From Bremia lactucae (Eukaryota > Oomycota > Peronosporomycetes > Peronosporales > Peronosporaceae), in NCBI RefSeq assembly GCF_004359215.1, contig NW_027152197.1, forward strand, positions 5,094 through 69,093: a stretch of 64,000 bases of DNA. The letters run 5' to 3'. Positions 1 to 10,929 of this stretch are shown here, in pieces. The translations under genes and the position numbers were made by a program. The notes under the pieces are model-generated. The model worked only from the letters and a program-made list of their open reading frames with translations. It did no database searches and had not been told where the DNA came from. Numbering within the stretch: the first letter of the stretch is position 1; each line of letters begins with the position of its first letter.

Positions 1-216
1 GATGACGCTAGCCGTCATCACGGATGACGCTGGGCGTCATCCCTCCTAATGTGAATGCACCCATGTGTATCACATCCACAAGGGTTGGTCACAAATGTGC
101 ACCACACCCGAGTGTTGGGTCTAATTAATATTATTTAGTAATTGACCATCCCCTTAAGTACAACAAATGTATTTAATGGGGACCGTGTAACATTAGGGCA
201 ACTTTAGCCCGTTACA
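1..216 (-). repeat. LTR family D, 5' part, cut by window start
   Basis: The sequence matches, in the same orientation, the pieces at 36,035-36,146 and 42,603-42,757. In reverse orientation it matches the start of the LTRs at 24,947-25,363 and 41,675-42,042 (shared GATGACGCTAGCCGTCATC block). It ends in CCCGTTACA, the complement of the LTR start TGTAACGGG. Only the 5' half of the LTR is inside the window. Confidence 0.65.
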
Positions 217-984
217 ATGTTGCAGCTTATCATACAGCCAAAATCTTTCCAGTTATGAGGATAAGATAGCTCAAAAACTGACGCAAATTGGAGCCCAGCC
301 GCGTGTTGTTCTGGAATCATTCTGCCTTTGAATATGTGCAAAGATCACTGCGTGAACCAAAGAAGTTGGTCACAATTCACGCACTTGCCCTCAACCCAGT
401 ACAAAACAATTCAATCTACCTTAAATAACCACCATAGACAATAAACAAGAAAAAAAATCTTAACTTTAAGGTATCTAAAACTTCAATTTGAAAATGCAAA
501 TATAGAGCTAACGAAGCTGTTACGAAAGGAAGCTTTTGCGAAGCTAGGCGGCTTAATTTAAGGTCTTCCTCGTTGGCTGCAGTTGTAAGGATTTTTTGGT
601 GTGAGGTTCATTTACCAAAAAGCTGAGGTGCTTTTACCGGCACCCATAAAAAATATTATCTTAAAATAATTTAACATTCCGATATTATCATCCACAGTAA
701 CACTGTAGCAGCCATGCGGCAATTCTGATCATTGCTTAATTTAAGCTAAGTCTATAAAATAACCTTGCTAATCGCTGCTTGACGCGCGAATGGGCTGTGA
801 GCATTGAAACTAATACATAGTTAGATGAATAGACTTATTGAGGCATAAGATTGCAATTCGCACGAACTTAAAATATTAACTTAAGTTTTACTTTTCCACT
901 ATACGAAGGCTTCTCACATTGACCTTTAGTTGCTTGGAATTCTTATTAACTTATAAAGCTTACTTTGCCGTGAAGTGATAGGAG
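217..984. other. No gene recognised
   Basis: AT-rich stretch with no long open frame and no clear match to the other repeats of the window. It is probably decayed repeat between an LTR D fragment and an LTR A fragment. Confidence 0.4.
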
Positions 985-1060
985 GCACCCCCACCTTCAC
1001 TGTTTTCAGTGTAGGTTGGCTATAAACTGAAGCAGCACTAGCATAAGGTACCCTGTTACA
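985..1060 (+). repeat. LTR family A, 3' end fragment
   Basis: Matches the last 75 bases of the LTR at 35,493-36,034 (inverted CACTG..CAGTG core, then the GTTACA end). It abuts a reverse-strand RNase H fragment, so it looks like an LTR inserted into an older Gypsy copy. Confidence 0.55.
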
Positions 1061-1065
1061 ATGGC

Positions 1066-1180
1066 GACACGCAATGAAGCATTATCCGTGTATTTCGAAA
1101 ATAACTTCTCGACGAGTAAATACACTCTCAACTCGATCAGGGCGTAACGCATAGCCAACAATCCATTGCCATAGATTGGG
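1066..1180 (-). pseudogene. Gypsy RNase H fragment
   Basis: The reverse strand reads LLAMRYALIELRVYLL followed by KYTDNASLR, the centre of Ty3/Gypsy RNase H (usual form LLAMKYAL..FRVHLLG, then VYTDHASLR). It is cut at 1,061 by the LTR A end. It duplicates a domain also present in the next element, so it belongs to a different copy. Confidence 0.6.
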
Positions 1181-1431
1181 CAGATTCCCTCATTAATTTA
1201 TTTGTCAGACCTGGAAGCTTACGACACGCTTACGACCCTAGGCATCGATTGCATAAGGGGCGCATCCTATTGCTCAATTGCTCGCATTACACATGAAGCG
1301 AAAAAGCTTGGAATATCAGGCAACATCAACATCGGAGCTATCGACTACCTTGTCTTGACGGAGTCGAAAGCAGCTTGCTATATTGCATATCACACCATAC
1401 ATCATTACTCTTTAGTAGATCCATCACACCT

Positions 1432-2200
1432 TTAAGTGCTTTGTCTTTTTAATATGCCATTCTTACGTCGTACAGTTATGTTGACGACGGACACTTGTTT
1501 TTGTCGCAGTAGACTGATCCTCATTATGATTTGTGCAGGTGGCTCAACATTAAGCCGGCGCAGAAGCGCATCAGCTTCAATATATAGACTTCCTGGCTTA
1601 AATTCCACGGAGAAGTTTATAATCGCGATGAAAAACATCCACCTCGTCATTCTTTGCGAAAGGTGTGGACTATTTACGGCCGTGCGTAAAAACGGCTGGT
1701 CCGTATAAACAATGAACGGTCTATCTACTAATAGATAGACCTCAAAATTTAGCCAGTGCATATTTTATGTCAATCAATTTCTTGTCATGCAATTAAAAAT
1801 ACGCTCAGCTTGTTCAACTTGACGCCAGTGATAGCAGACGACGCGCTCTGCACCGTCTGTAGCATATTGAATAAACGCACAGCCAATTGCAAAATCGCTG
1901 GTGTCACAGACCTCAAAAATTGGCTGTCTTGATCTTCAATCGCCAAGATTGGCGAATGCATCAAGCTTTGCTTGAAACTTTTAAAGGAACGCTAACCGTC
2001 AGCGTTTTATGACTATTTTAAATTTTCCTAAAGAAACAAGTAAGATGTACCGTCATTTCGGCATAGCTGCGCGTGTACTTATGCATTATACTCCGCTAAG
2101 CCGAGGAACTTCCGAAGTATCTAAATATCGACTGGCACAGGCCTGTCGGTGATCGCCTTGGTCTTTTAGGGTAGGACGTACACCACGATACCAAGAAGTG
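1432..2200 (-). pseudogene. F1 RNase H relic
   Basis: The frame at 1,432-1,761 reads LVDRPFIVYTDQPFLRTAV, SPHLSQRM and VEFKPGSLYIEADALLRR. These correspond to the RNase H stretch VYTDHASLRTAV, the connection SPHLSQRM and the conserved EYKPGRLNVVADALSRR. Ser to Leu in the last motif and several stops upstream show decay. It ends where integrase would begin. Confidence 0.8.
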
Positions 2201-2229
2201 GTATTTCGTTTACAGCGGTTATTAACTTC

Positions 2230-3170
2230 TTGAAGTTGCATACAACTTATGCTTACGCATAAGTGTACTATATCTTTTGGACGTGGGTAAGATGTACTCC
2301 AACGTCCAACTTTCCGTTCGTGGCTCGGCTACGGACGAAGACATCATCAAAATAATTCGTTGCCAAAACCTCGCACCGATTTTGAAAGATTCTCAACACA
2401 TCTGTTGAATGTTGCTGGGGGATTACTAAGCCCCTATTGTATAACAAGCTACCCCCAAAGCATATCGCTCGGGTGCTTCCTGCTGTAAGAATATCATAAA
2501 ATTTCTTGTTCACGCATGAGGATCTGATAGATTCATCCATCAGATCCATTGTCAAAAAGATGGTACCATCTTTTATTACGTCCTTTCTTGATATCGACGT
2601 TTAAGTCGATACCGTTGCAGCATTCAGTGTATTTAATGCTTGCAAAATTTGCCATCGTCCTGTAGCTTTACGTACATGAAAGTCGAAGAGATATGTGAAG
2701 AGGTTGACTCTGTCACATGCCTCGCTGCTAAGCGATCGGCAAAGAGCTTGTCGATCGCTGATACTTGTCACGAGGCAGTGGCCACTGCTTCAGGACACAG
2801 TGTTTCGATCCTGGTCTCAGGTCGATTTCGTGTTGAGTTCCTTTATCCATAGGCAATTTGCACGGTACTGATTCAGGGAAGACATCTTGAATACGATCAA
2901 ATTTTTATACAAAGGATTTGTTTTCAAAGACTCCCAAGATTGAGACGTAAAACATTTAATCCGAGACTTTTCATCGATGACACTTTTGTCCATCGATGAA
3001 CTGCTGAAAACCCGTTTGTTTTCAATAAATATCATTTCCGATCGAATATCGGCCACATACTTGTCATTGGTGGCAATTAAACACATATGCTTGGCTTTGC
3101 CACTTCGCAGATCACGCAAGATTCGTTTAGGCTCAAGCGTTGGCAATTGAGTTAACTCCGAAGTCAACTT
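2230..3170 (-). pseudogene. F1 reverse transcriptase relic
   Basis: Two broken frames. That at 2,817-3,167 covers the protease-RT linker (TLEPKRILRDLRSGKAK). That at 2,268-2,555 covers the palm domain ending NYFDDVFVRSRA, which keeps the catalytic YFDD. The intervening RT sequence is frameshifted. It was once the polymerase of the element. Confidence 0.8.
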
Positions 3171-3700
3171 CGGAGGGCGCTATCAGATCAAGTGTACAAG
3201 CGCCAAAACTTGTTCTGTTGCATACTAAGGCAATCAATGTCTCGGTTCCTTCCTTTAGATTTTTTTTTTCAAAGGTTCCTGGGAATTTATTCCCTTCGAG
3301 TCTTTGAAACTTATTTCCTCCTGGACTACGGGAATGCCCTAATTTATTTCGGTAGTATGCCTCGATCTGTGATTGCGCAGCCACAGCGAGATCCTTTACG
3401 ATCGACTCTCCGGTCGATCCCGATAACCGCACTGTCTTCTAAAGACAGGTGTTTTAAATTATTTTGGATGTTGCTTCCGAAGCAAATATCCTTGTTTCGA
3501 TTCATAAACTTATTCGAGTTGTCGACCTTCACGCTGCATTTGCTTGTGTGCAGCCGTCGTATTCTAGCTCCACAGAATGATGGGTTATCACACTTGAGCC
3601 CTCAATCTTCAAGCGAACAATCGACTAAGACCTCAATGGCAATTTTTTGCCACTTTGAATTGCAAGATAATGAGGTTAACCGCATCACCAGAAGCAAAAT
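3171..3700 (-). pseudogene. F1 protease and linker relic
   Basis: Position between gag and RT, and similarity to the same stretch of the copies at 21.9-22.9 and 48.3-49.4 kb (for example IDRRVDRKGSRCGCAI against LDRLKVDRRGYRCGSA), mark this as the aspartic protease to RT spacer. The active site itself is not readable. Confidence 0.5.
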
Positions 3701-4800
3701 GTTTATGTTTTAGGAGCAAGCTTCGTCAAGAGGACTGCTTATACTCTTGACGTTGATGGAACAGTAGGGCATTCCGCACCTACTGACCCTAACCGCTTTT
3801 TTGCGATTCGGCTCACCCTTTAAATTTCGCAATAGCGTCGGATCCGCGACCTTCGCTTTCTTAGCAAGAGTTCGATCGTTTCGCTCAGTTTCTAGGCACT
3901 GGGCGTGCGGCACTACATTCATAGGCGTAGTGCCTTATCTTTTGACAACTTTTGCTTCTTGCAATCGTCTTTAACTTAGAGAACGAAGTTTTTCTATTTA
4001 TGTACGAGAGGTCCATAGGTTCTAAACCTCTGAACGGAAGCCTGTCTCAGGCTAAAGTCCTCCTGTTCCGCTTCAGAGATCGTTTGATCTCTAGGGTATT
4101 TTATTCGAAGCGGAACAGGTGAATTTTGACGGAGCCATCCGCAAGACCCTTGCCGTACCAATAATCTGTGCTGGTCATCAATTGGTTTAGTCACAATACA
4201 GATAACTAAGTATCGCGTATGCTGGGGAAAATCGTGAAGGTTAAGCTTGCCCTGATTTAAATCCAGGAGCTCTGCTCGAGCCCTGAATTCGGCATGTGGC
4301 GGCTCATAGGTTTGCATGAGCCGGGTCATACGACCCAAACAGAAATGGATCGTAAAGATTTAACCTATAGGCCCAAGATTTGGCACATCCGGCGTGCTGG
4401 ACATACCAAACTTTACTTCCGTCGCATCGTAACTTATGCGGTGAGCTTCAATGCACTGTCAAATTCGACGAACCATCTTAAAAGCGCTCGACTTCGACTG
4501 CCTTAAATCTTAGAGATTCAATTTTTAACTTTCGTGTCGACGCGAATGCGTCGTTCCGCAATCAGCATGTAAATGCTGTTGTCTTAACAGCTCTGCCTGT
4601 TGAGAGCTTCGCTGGTGGCGAGGTTTCTTTTCTGGGGCCCCATCGAGTTCACGCTGTGAGCTCGGCTATAGCCGCATGTGGATCGTCATTGCAGAGCAAA
4701 CAGCATGGCTGTAACGGCTGATCTTCCTACGGCCGAGCTCATTCGTTTCGACCGCTTTCCAGTGAACCTTTTAGGCGTTGAGTGAGAGCCTTACTGAGTG
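3700..4800 (-). pseudogene. F1 gag relic with damaged zinc knuckle
   Basis: The frame at 3,994-4,338 reads EPPHAEFRARAELLDLNQGK and HTRYLVICIV, the same gag block as in the copies at 20.3 (+) and 23.3 (-) kb. Downstream, near 3,900-3,950, SCQKIRHYAYEC is a CCHC knuckle whose first Cys is Ser. Gag would have formed the virus-like particle. Confidence 0.7.
4300..4323 (-). other. Conserved gag stem-loop (copy 1)
   Basis: Arms CGGCTCAT and ATGAGCCG, 8 bp, with an 8-nt loop. The same hairpin with paired changes occurs at 20,318-20,341 and 23,464-23,487. Confidence 0.6.
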
Positions 4801-4870
4801 CGTGATAGCCCCTCACTTCTTCATCCATAATGTCCATGTTGGATGGTACGTATGTGGCCGTTGAACAGAC

Positions 4871-4887
4871 CACAAAGTGCTACCAGG
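4871..4887 (-). promoter_or_regulatory. Primer-binding site of F1
   Basis: Immediately inside the LTR the sense strand reads TGGTAGCACTTTGTGG. Starting with TGG directly after the LTR is the hallmark of a tRNA primer-binding site. The same first ten bases follow the LTRs of families F3 and F6. Confidence 0.7.
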
Positions 4888-5400
4888 TGTAACGAAGCTC
4901 CTTTTACTAGTACTGCTTCAGTACCAGCCAACCTGCACTGATAACAGTGAAGATGAGGTGCCTCCGAATAATTTACGTACACGGCGAGCATAGGTTGGTT
5001 TCTAAGTTGCAAATCAGTCTTAGCAACTACGGTCGATATCTAGGAGGCTTAGAATGAAAAAAATGCAACTTTTCAAAATTATTTAGTTCCTACGTAACGA
5101 CCTTTTCTATCTACTGACTTTAGTATATCTATATAAAGCAATTTATAGTAACTCAATGTGCACCGCTCATTCGTGCGCCAGCAGCGATTGGCGGGGGTCG
5201 ATTCAAACGTAAATCAATCAATGCAATCGAACTATTGCGTTATTTTATCAATATTACCATAAACGGTATTATCGGAAGTGTTAGCTAAAAAAATTCATGG
5301 GCAAATATTTTGTTCGCTTTTATTTTGATTTTTTAGAAAATATATATTTATTATTCCTCTTTAGAGAATTAATTTATATGTAACGGTACACCCCGTTACA
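4888..5400 (-). repeat. 5' LTR, family A (513 bp)
   Basis: Starts TGTAACG and ends CGTTACA (7-bp terminal inverted repeats). It matches 24,432-24,945 along its whole length, with the same order of blocks: CACTG hairpin, GATTGGCGGGG, AT-rich tail. Confidence 0.85.
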
Positions 5401-6777
5401 TGCCGTGTGACCAATGTTACATCTTAATTAAATGATTACGACACCCTTAAAAATAGATATTATTAACATTTGATATTTGGCAACAGTTGATATTCCTCAG
5501 TTTTGGGAAAATACCCTTAGTTTGATATGATTGGCTAATTTAATGCATCGCAAAGTGGTAATTTACGCCTACGTAGGTCAAGGTAGCAGACTATATGATA
5601 GCACTGCCCGCTCGCTGCGTTCGCTTACGCACGTTTGTGAACTTTCCTTTTAGACTATTCACGATTCGTTTATGGCTCAAAAGTATTCTATTCTGTAGAC
5701 TGAGACTTAATATTTCTCTGACAAGAATATTATATTCTATAAACTGGGTCCAGGCACAGAAAAATTTAGAAGATATCGAATGCCCCCGATTTTCTGCTAA
5801 GCCTCGTAACACCGCTGCGTCGAGGCATAATCAATAAGCACATCGATTTCGTCAACGTGACGATTATTCTTGTTGTCGACAAGCCCAAGTAAAGACTCGA
5901 AAACACATTTGCGAAGCGGCCTGAAGTCATTTCAGCAAACTTCAGCTTATCGCCAAGAGTCAGCGACAAATCGGCGCTTAGAGCACAATTCTTAGCCAAC
6001 TTGTCCATTTGAGATTCATAGTGAGCAAAAAAACAAACGTTCGAACTTTTAAGGTGCGAGCGCGTGACAGCCGTCTTTAGTGAGCCAGCCATATTTGTTG
6101 CTCCGTGTTTTACCAGCTCTGTCAGCACTTTTTATCCTCTATGATCGCCACCATGCTGACAAGTCTTGATTAGCTCATACAGGTGCGGGTGGGTCCGTGT
6201 GAGACACTGGCGGTATTTAATTGTGACGAATACTTGTCAATCGTAGCAAGAGATGGTAAGCCCGAGAAGATGTCGCGGTTGAATCCCGCGATACTGCTCA
6301 CCAGCGCCCCTTCTCCGTGTTTGACATTCGCGCACCATGCGCTTCACGAGCTTGTGACATACTTTGCCATAATTGTGTGTGTCTGCGTCTGGTGCCACAC
6401 TTGGCTGACTGGAAGTAATGAAGGTGCAGCTGCTATTCATAAATATCCTAGACGCGTATTCTCTTGAGAAGCGATGGGTACAGCATGACCTTCGAAAAAA
6501 TTGACGTGGAAATTGCCACACACGATCCCTAATTAAAAATTTGATATTTAGTATAATACTACATGCCATTTATTTTACGGCAAAAACTTCATCAAAAACG
6601 GGCTAAAATTGATTCGTGGGGATCAATTTTAGTTTGTGCTTTCGGGAAACATTTTGGAATTTTCTGAGAATCGAGAATGAGGGGGTGAGATTTACAAAAG
6701 TGGAGGGTGAGTTTACCAACGCCCTTTAATATATGAAGCGATCATCATACACAGAAATAAGCGCTCTGGCGGTTTAC
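5401..6777. other. Intergenic or unrecognised; weak reverse-strand frame
   Basis: No known domain seen on either strand. The longest open stretch is a 120-codon reverse frame at 5,766-6,128 (begins MLTELVKHGATNMAG). It has no neighbour context, no introns I can define and no family I recognise, so it is not called a gene. 6,571-6,777 is AT-rich. Confidence 0.4.
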
Positions 6778-7202
6778 TGGGGCACACATCGGTTGGAGAA
6801 CCGTTGTTGTGGTACATTTACTTTATGGGTAAAATACCCTTTTATCCTATTCTAAATAGTTAATTACTTAAATCCCATTAAATATTGGTAACAAATGTGG
6901 TCGTCGCCAGATGCAAATCTAACGGCCGTAAGATATTTTAATATTAGCTAGGGTGAGGACTTAGACTAAGTAATTAAATAACGCACAGTTTCTCTTTTGA
7001 TCGTTAAAGCGTTAAGTGCCTTCCTAAGGCTTGCGCATTGATCTGTAAGAGATAGAAGCCTTTCTAAGGTATATACTCCTGGACACTAGTTGCCACTTGG
7101 TTCTACGAACCACTACCTGAGTTGTTAAAACCATTAGTTCTATAGAACTACGAGACTCTCTGAGTCTATAAGTCTTCCTCTGACTTTTGGAGCGAGGCTA
7201 CA
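6778..7202 (+). repeat. F3 5' LTR
   Basis: Matches 13,406-13,873 from TGGGGCACAC to the end GCTACA. The left copy is about 43 bases shorter, mainly because it lacks a GAATCC..GGATTC hairpin segment present in the right LTR. It contains several short perfect inverted repeats, such as GGTTC tac GAACC at 7,099-7,111. Confidence 0.8.
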
Positions 7203-7204
7203 CC

Positions 7205-7221
7205 TGGTAGCACTAGTAGTC
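7205..7221 (+). promoter_or_regulatory. Primer-binding site of F3
   Basis: TGGTAGCACTAGTAGTC lies two bases after the LTR end, the expected place for the tRNA primer. Confidence 0.7.
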
Positions 7222-7391
7222 AATGTACGCCTGAGTCTTTACAAGACTAAACCCTCACTGGAATGAAAGAGATTCCAGAACATTCAGAGGCGCAACGCGC
7301 AACTTTCGACAAGCTCAAAACTTTATTTAAGCTTAGCATGTAGAGTTCATTATAGGGACCAGAAGTCCTGCCTGCAAGGCTTGAAGCCTTC

Positions 7392-8300
7392 ATGCGATAT
7401 GAATTCTCCCTGATCGGCCAGGTACAATACCACTTAGCGGCATCTATGCCAATCCGATACATATCTGTACCTGATTCAGAGCCAAAGGCTCGCCCTCTAT
7501 ATGTCAATGAAAAGACATTTGAGGGGAAAGAGGGGAAAATCTCCCTTTTAGGACTAAGCAGAGGAAATGTCCATTGACTCTGCCTTGTTCTTAACAGAAC
7601 GGCAAAAGGTGGCTATGGCCATTTCCAAACTTGAAAGTAGAGCTATGGAGTGGGCACTATCGTGCAGTACGTGAATAAACGACGCTTTTCCCTCAGGGGA
7701 TTCGCTGAAACAGCAAATGATCAGCATGTTTGCACCGCCTGACCAGGCTTTTGCATGCGATCACGGCTCATAGCGACTCGACAGGGTAAACGAACCCTAG
7801 GGGACTATGTCCAGGAGTTGAGAACTCTCATTGCATCTATGCATCAAGACCCGGTGCAAGAAGCAATTGTCGTAAAGTTTTTATGGGGGGCCTCAATGAG
7901 AGCGTTGCCCGAACGGAATTATTCCGATCTCATCCTGCTACTTTCGAAGAGGCAGTTGCCATAGCGCTACGCGCTGAGTTCGACTTTAAGTCTGCTCGTG
8001 TTAGCACGCCAATTTACCGATCAAGCTCTTCGAGTACATGAGTATCTTTAAACCGGAACCCACGGATTTAAGCCTCGTTGATGAAGGAGAAGAAGCACTT
8101 TAAGCTGTGGAACAGCATAACAACATCCGTAGATGTTACTAGTGCGGAAGCACGAAACATTTACGGACGTCGTGTCCCCTACGCAATACGCGTAAGGCTC
8201 GAAAACACCAATTTCGACCTATACTAGTAATCTGGTACGTTGTAGGAAAATGTCGATGCCTATAGGTGCGGGGCGCCCTACTGGGGAAGACCTAGGCTCT
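7392..8300 (+). pseudogene. F3 gag relic with CCHC zinc knuckle
   Basis: Broken frames read [14 protein letters not shown], then RQGKRTLGDYVQELRTLIAS and MHQDPVQEAIVVKFL. This is the Retrotrans_gag core that builds the particle. A nucleocapsid knuckle lies at 8,134-8,178 with spacing C-X2-C-X4-H-X4-C. An in-frame TAG at 8,140 sits inside the knuckle. At least two frame changes separate the parts. Confidence 0.8.
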
Positions 8301-8408
8301 GTTGAACCTCTAGGAGGTGAGAGTAGACAGGACCTAGCCTTAATTAGCTCGGGGTGTAATGGTTCGGGGCGTGAGTACAAGCCTGGCTTGTTAGTCGTTT
8401 AAGCGACT

Positions 8409-8760
8409 GTGAAGTGCTTTGATAAGCCATGGTCAATTTTAATTGGCTCAGGAGCGTCTTGCAATTATGCTCGACGTATTTTCCTTGAAGGAAGTCAACA
8501 ATACGTTGAGGCGGTTAAAGCGCATGAAAGTGATACAATCACTGTTCGCTTAGCGACTGGGACTCGTGTCATTGCTCCCAAGGTTCCATTGAATTAGGCA
8601 TAAAGTTTCTAAACTTTGACAGTGCGGAACGCTGTCTCGTCCTTGATTTGAATTCGAGATATGATCACATCCTTGGAATGGCCTGGCTTGAACGCCATGA
8701 GCCATGGATTGATTAGAGGTATAATACCTTAGGCGCCACGCGCAATGTTCCTTGCAAAGT
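8409..8760 (+). pseudogene. F3 aspartic protease relic, catalytic Asp lost
   Basis: The frame reads PWSILIGSGASCNYARR. Ty3/Gypsy proteases have DSGA here, so the catalytic Asp is Gly. Downstream NSRYDHILGMAWLERHEPW matches the conserved end of the protease (DVILGMPWLRKHNP type). The family dimerises and cuts the polyprotein; this copy could not. Confidence 0.75.
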
Positions 8761-9597
8761 TTTGGAGAGTCATGTATCAGGCAACAAAAGTACTTGGCTC
8801 GGATCATTGACTGAATCTCTCAGCGTTTTAGACATTGGTATGTCTGATTTAATAGACTCCAATGTTTTAAACATTAATTCTGAGCCCGACTCAGAAGAAG
8901 GAAGTGGAACGGCACGTACTCCGTCGAGTGACAATCGTTGTAATAACGATTCACTGAATCCTGAAAGCATTGTTGGCCTAAGGCCGAGTCGTCAAGGTGT
9001 AATATTCCTGAGATACGTGGAGTGGCACGTCTAAGTCCACAGAATGTGGTCGGCGAGGGTGAAATATCCCTGAGACTATGTGGAGTGGCACGTCTAAGTC
9101 CACCGAGTGTGGTCGGCCGAGGTGACACCATACTGAGTGTCAATAGTGACACTATTGGCGGTTCATCAGGGTATTATGGGTAAAAAACTTCTAATGCACG
9201 TGAAGCGACATGTAAACGTTCGCTGGATAAGGAAGTTGAGATACCTAACTCCTTGTCGAATGTCAAATTCGACACCAGCTCTGATATAGAACCAATACAG
9301 GCTGGAAAAGTTGGGGACGTGAATGTCCCGGCCTCTGAGAGGCTTATTGTCTCTGCTCCCAGACAGGGGAGACGCGAAGCGTCTTTAACCTCTTCAAGTG
9401 ATACGAGTGAACCATTACATACGCTTGTAAATGGTTCAACCAATGACATCGAGAGGATAGTTAGCCTTGCGGCAATCCATCGATCCTTAAAGATCCTATT
9501 GATCTCTTTTAATTCTTGATTACGGAATTCTAAGATGTGGTATACCAAACCACCATCTGTTTAACCTCCGGATAGCGGTGTCCGTCATGAAATCAAC
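8761..9597 (+). pseudogene. F3 protease-RT spacer, rich in short hairpins, with a tandem duplication
   Basis: Low-constraint linker between protease and RT. It holds many perfect short inverted repeats, for example TGTCGAAT/ATTCGACA at 9,254-9,274 and AGACGC/GCGTCT at 9,370-9,384. A 62-bp direct duplication lies at 9,002-9,063 and 9,064-9,125. Confidence 0.55.
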
Positions 9598-10233
9598 TTG
9601 GTTCCTGGAACCAAATACTGTGTTACACGACAGTTGCCTTTATCAATGGTACAGTGTGACGTCATTGACGATTTCTTCCGTGCTAAGCACGAGGCTGGAA
9701 TGGTACGAGAGAGCAAATCTCCCCATTCGACACCGACAGTTTGTTTTGAGAAGCCAAATGGTAAATGGCGCATTGTATATGCTTATGTTAAGCTTAATGC
9801 TGCCCCAATACCAGCACAAACCCCCGTTCCTAGCAAGGATGTTCTTCAGAACAATATGGTGGGATGTACAATGTACAGTGCTCTTGACTTAGCTGATAAT
9901 TAATACCAACCGCTCACGCGAGCTAGCGATATTTTGCTTACAGCGGTTAGCACCCCAAGCGGAATGCTATGCGTGTGGTTGTTTATGCCACAATGGCTTT
10001 CCAACGCCCCGGCAACATTTGATCGTCTAGTGACGCAGCATTTCCGCCCTCATCGAGGTTATACACAGACTTATTCTGGTGACATTTTTGTCCACAGTCG
10101 TGCGGACCAGGGTCGGTCGGATATGCAAAACCATTTAGATCATTTGCGATTAGTGGTCGAGTGTATGCGCACAAATGAATTGTATGCTAATGCATCGAAA
10201 TGCATATTTGGCGCAGAAGAAATTCCTTACTAG
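9598..10233 (+). pseudogene. F3 reverse transcriptase relic
   Basis: Two frames joined across a stop at 9,901. The first has CVTRQLPLSMVQCDVIDDFF, PHSTPTVCFEKPNGKWRIV and NAAPIPAQTPVPSKD (RT fingers). The second has SNAPATFDRLV and YSGDIFVHSRA. The catalytic YFDD is YSGD, so one Asp is gone. Then YANASKCIFG closes the palm. Confidence 0.85.
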
Positions 10234-10239
10234 GGTGCT

Positions 10240-10800
10240 TCATTGGGAAGTGAGGCCTTAGAGCGGATCCCGCTAAGGTAAAAGCCATAGTAGATTGACT
10301 ATTTCTAATCACCAAAAGGATTTAAGTAAGTTGTTGGATCTCGCCAATTATTTACAAAATTTAGCGAAAATTACGCTGATATGGCCAGGCCATTATCTAA
10401 TCTACTTGAAAAGGATACAGAATGGTGCTAGACTAGCACATACATAATGCTTTTCAAGCAGTTAAGGATAGTCTTATCCATGCCCCGATTCTGGCACTGC
10501 CGTATCCAAATTGGCCTCTCAGTGTCGACTGGGACGCATCAGATTTTGCCAGTGCTCTGTTACAAACATATACTGATGGGTGTGAACGTGCTATTGCGTT
10601 CAAGTCTAGACAGCTTAAAACTGTGGAAAAGAACTACCCAGTTCATGACAAAGAATTACTTCTTATGAAGTATGCTCTCGTCAAATCAGAGTTCATCTGC
10701 TCGGCTCTAAGCCGTTTGTGTATATACAGATCACGCGTCATTACGCACTGCGACTAAGTCGCCCCATCTCTCACAATAGCCCGATGGCTAAGGGCACTGA
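10240..10800 (+). pseudogene. F3 RNase H relic
   Basis: The readable order is the RT-RNase H connection, then SVDWDASD-like sequence, QTYTDGCERAIAFKSRQLK, EKNYPVHDKELLLMKYAL and the TDHASLRTAT and SPHLSQ-like segments. All are Gypsy RNase H hallmarks. Frameshifts split it into at least three parts. Confidence 0.75.
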
Positions 10801-10929
10801 ATCGGGTTTCAAATTGTCGGCACGTTTGCGTGCAAGGTTACATTGATTTTGTATCGATAACGACCTGTTGCTTTATTGCTTGGACACTGCGGACCCTCCG
10901 CGTGTCGTTGTTCCTCATGATAAGGATTT

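Larger units (their letters stand above)
1432..5400 (-). mobile_element. F1 Ty3/Gypsy element, 3'-truncated relic (LTR-gag-PR-RT-RNaseH)
   Basis: Read on the reverse strand, the order is 5' LTR A (4,888-5,400), primer-binding site, gag, protease, reverse transcriptase and RNase H. Integrase and the 3' LTR are missing. Every domain is broken by stops and frameshifts, so it is an old non-autonomous copy. The domain order and the tyrosine-phenylalanine-Asp-Asp motif assign it to Ty3/Gypsy. Confidence 0.85.

Noticed and set aside
1202..1435. 77-codon plus frame
   Set aside because: It starts at TTG, has no domain, and lies between reverse-strand RNase H fragments.
5766..6128. 120-codon reverse frame
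   Set aside because: No recognised domain, no neighbours, no signal peptide; chance frame not excluded, so described only as part of the intergenic stretch.
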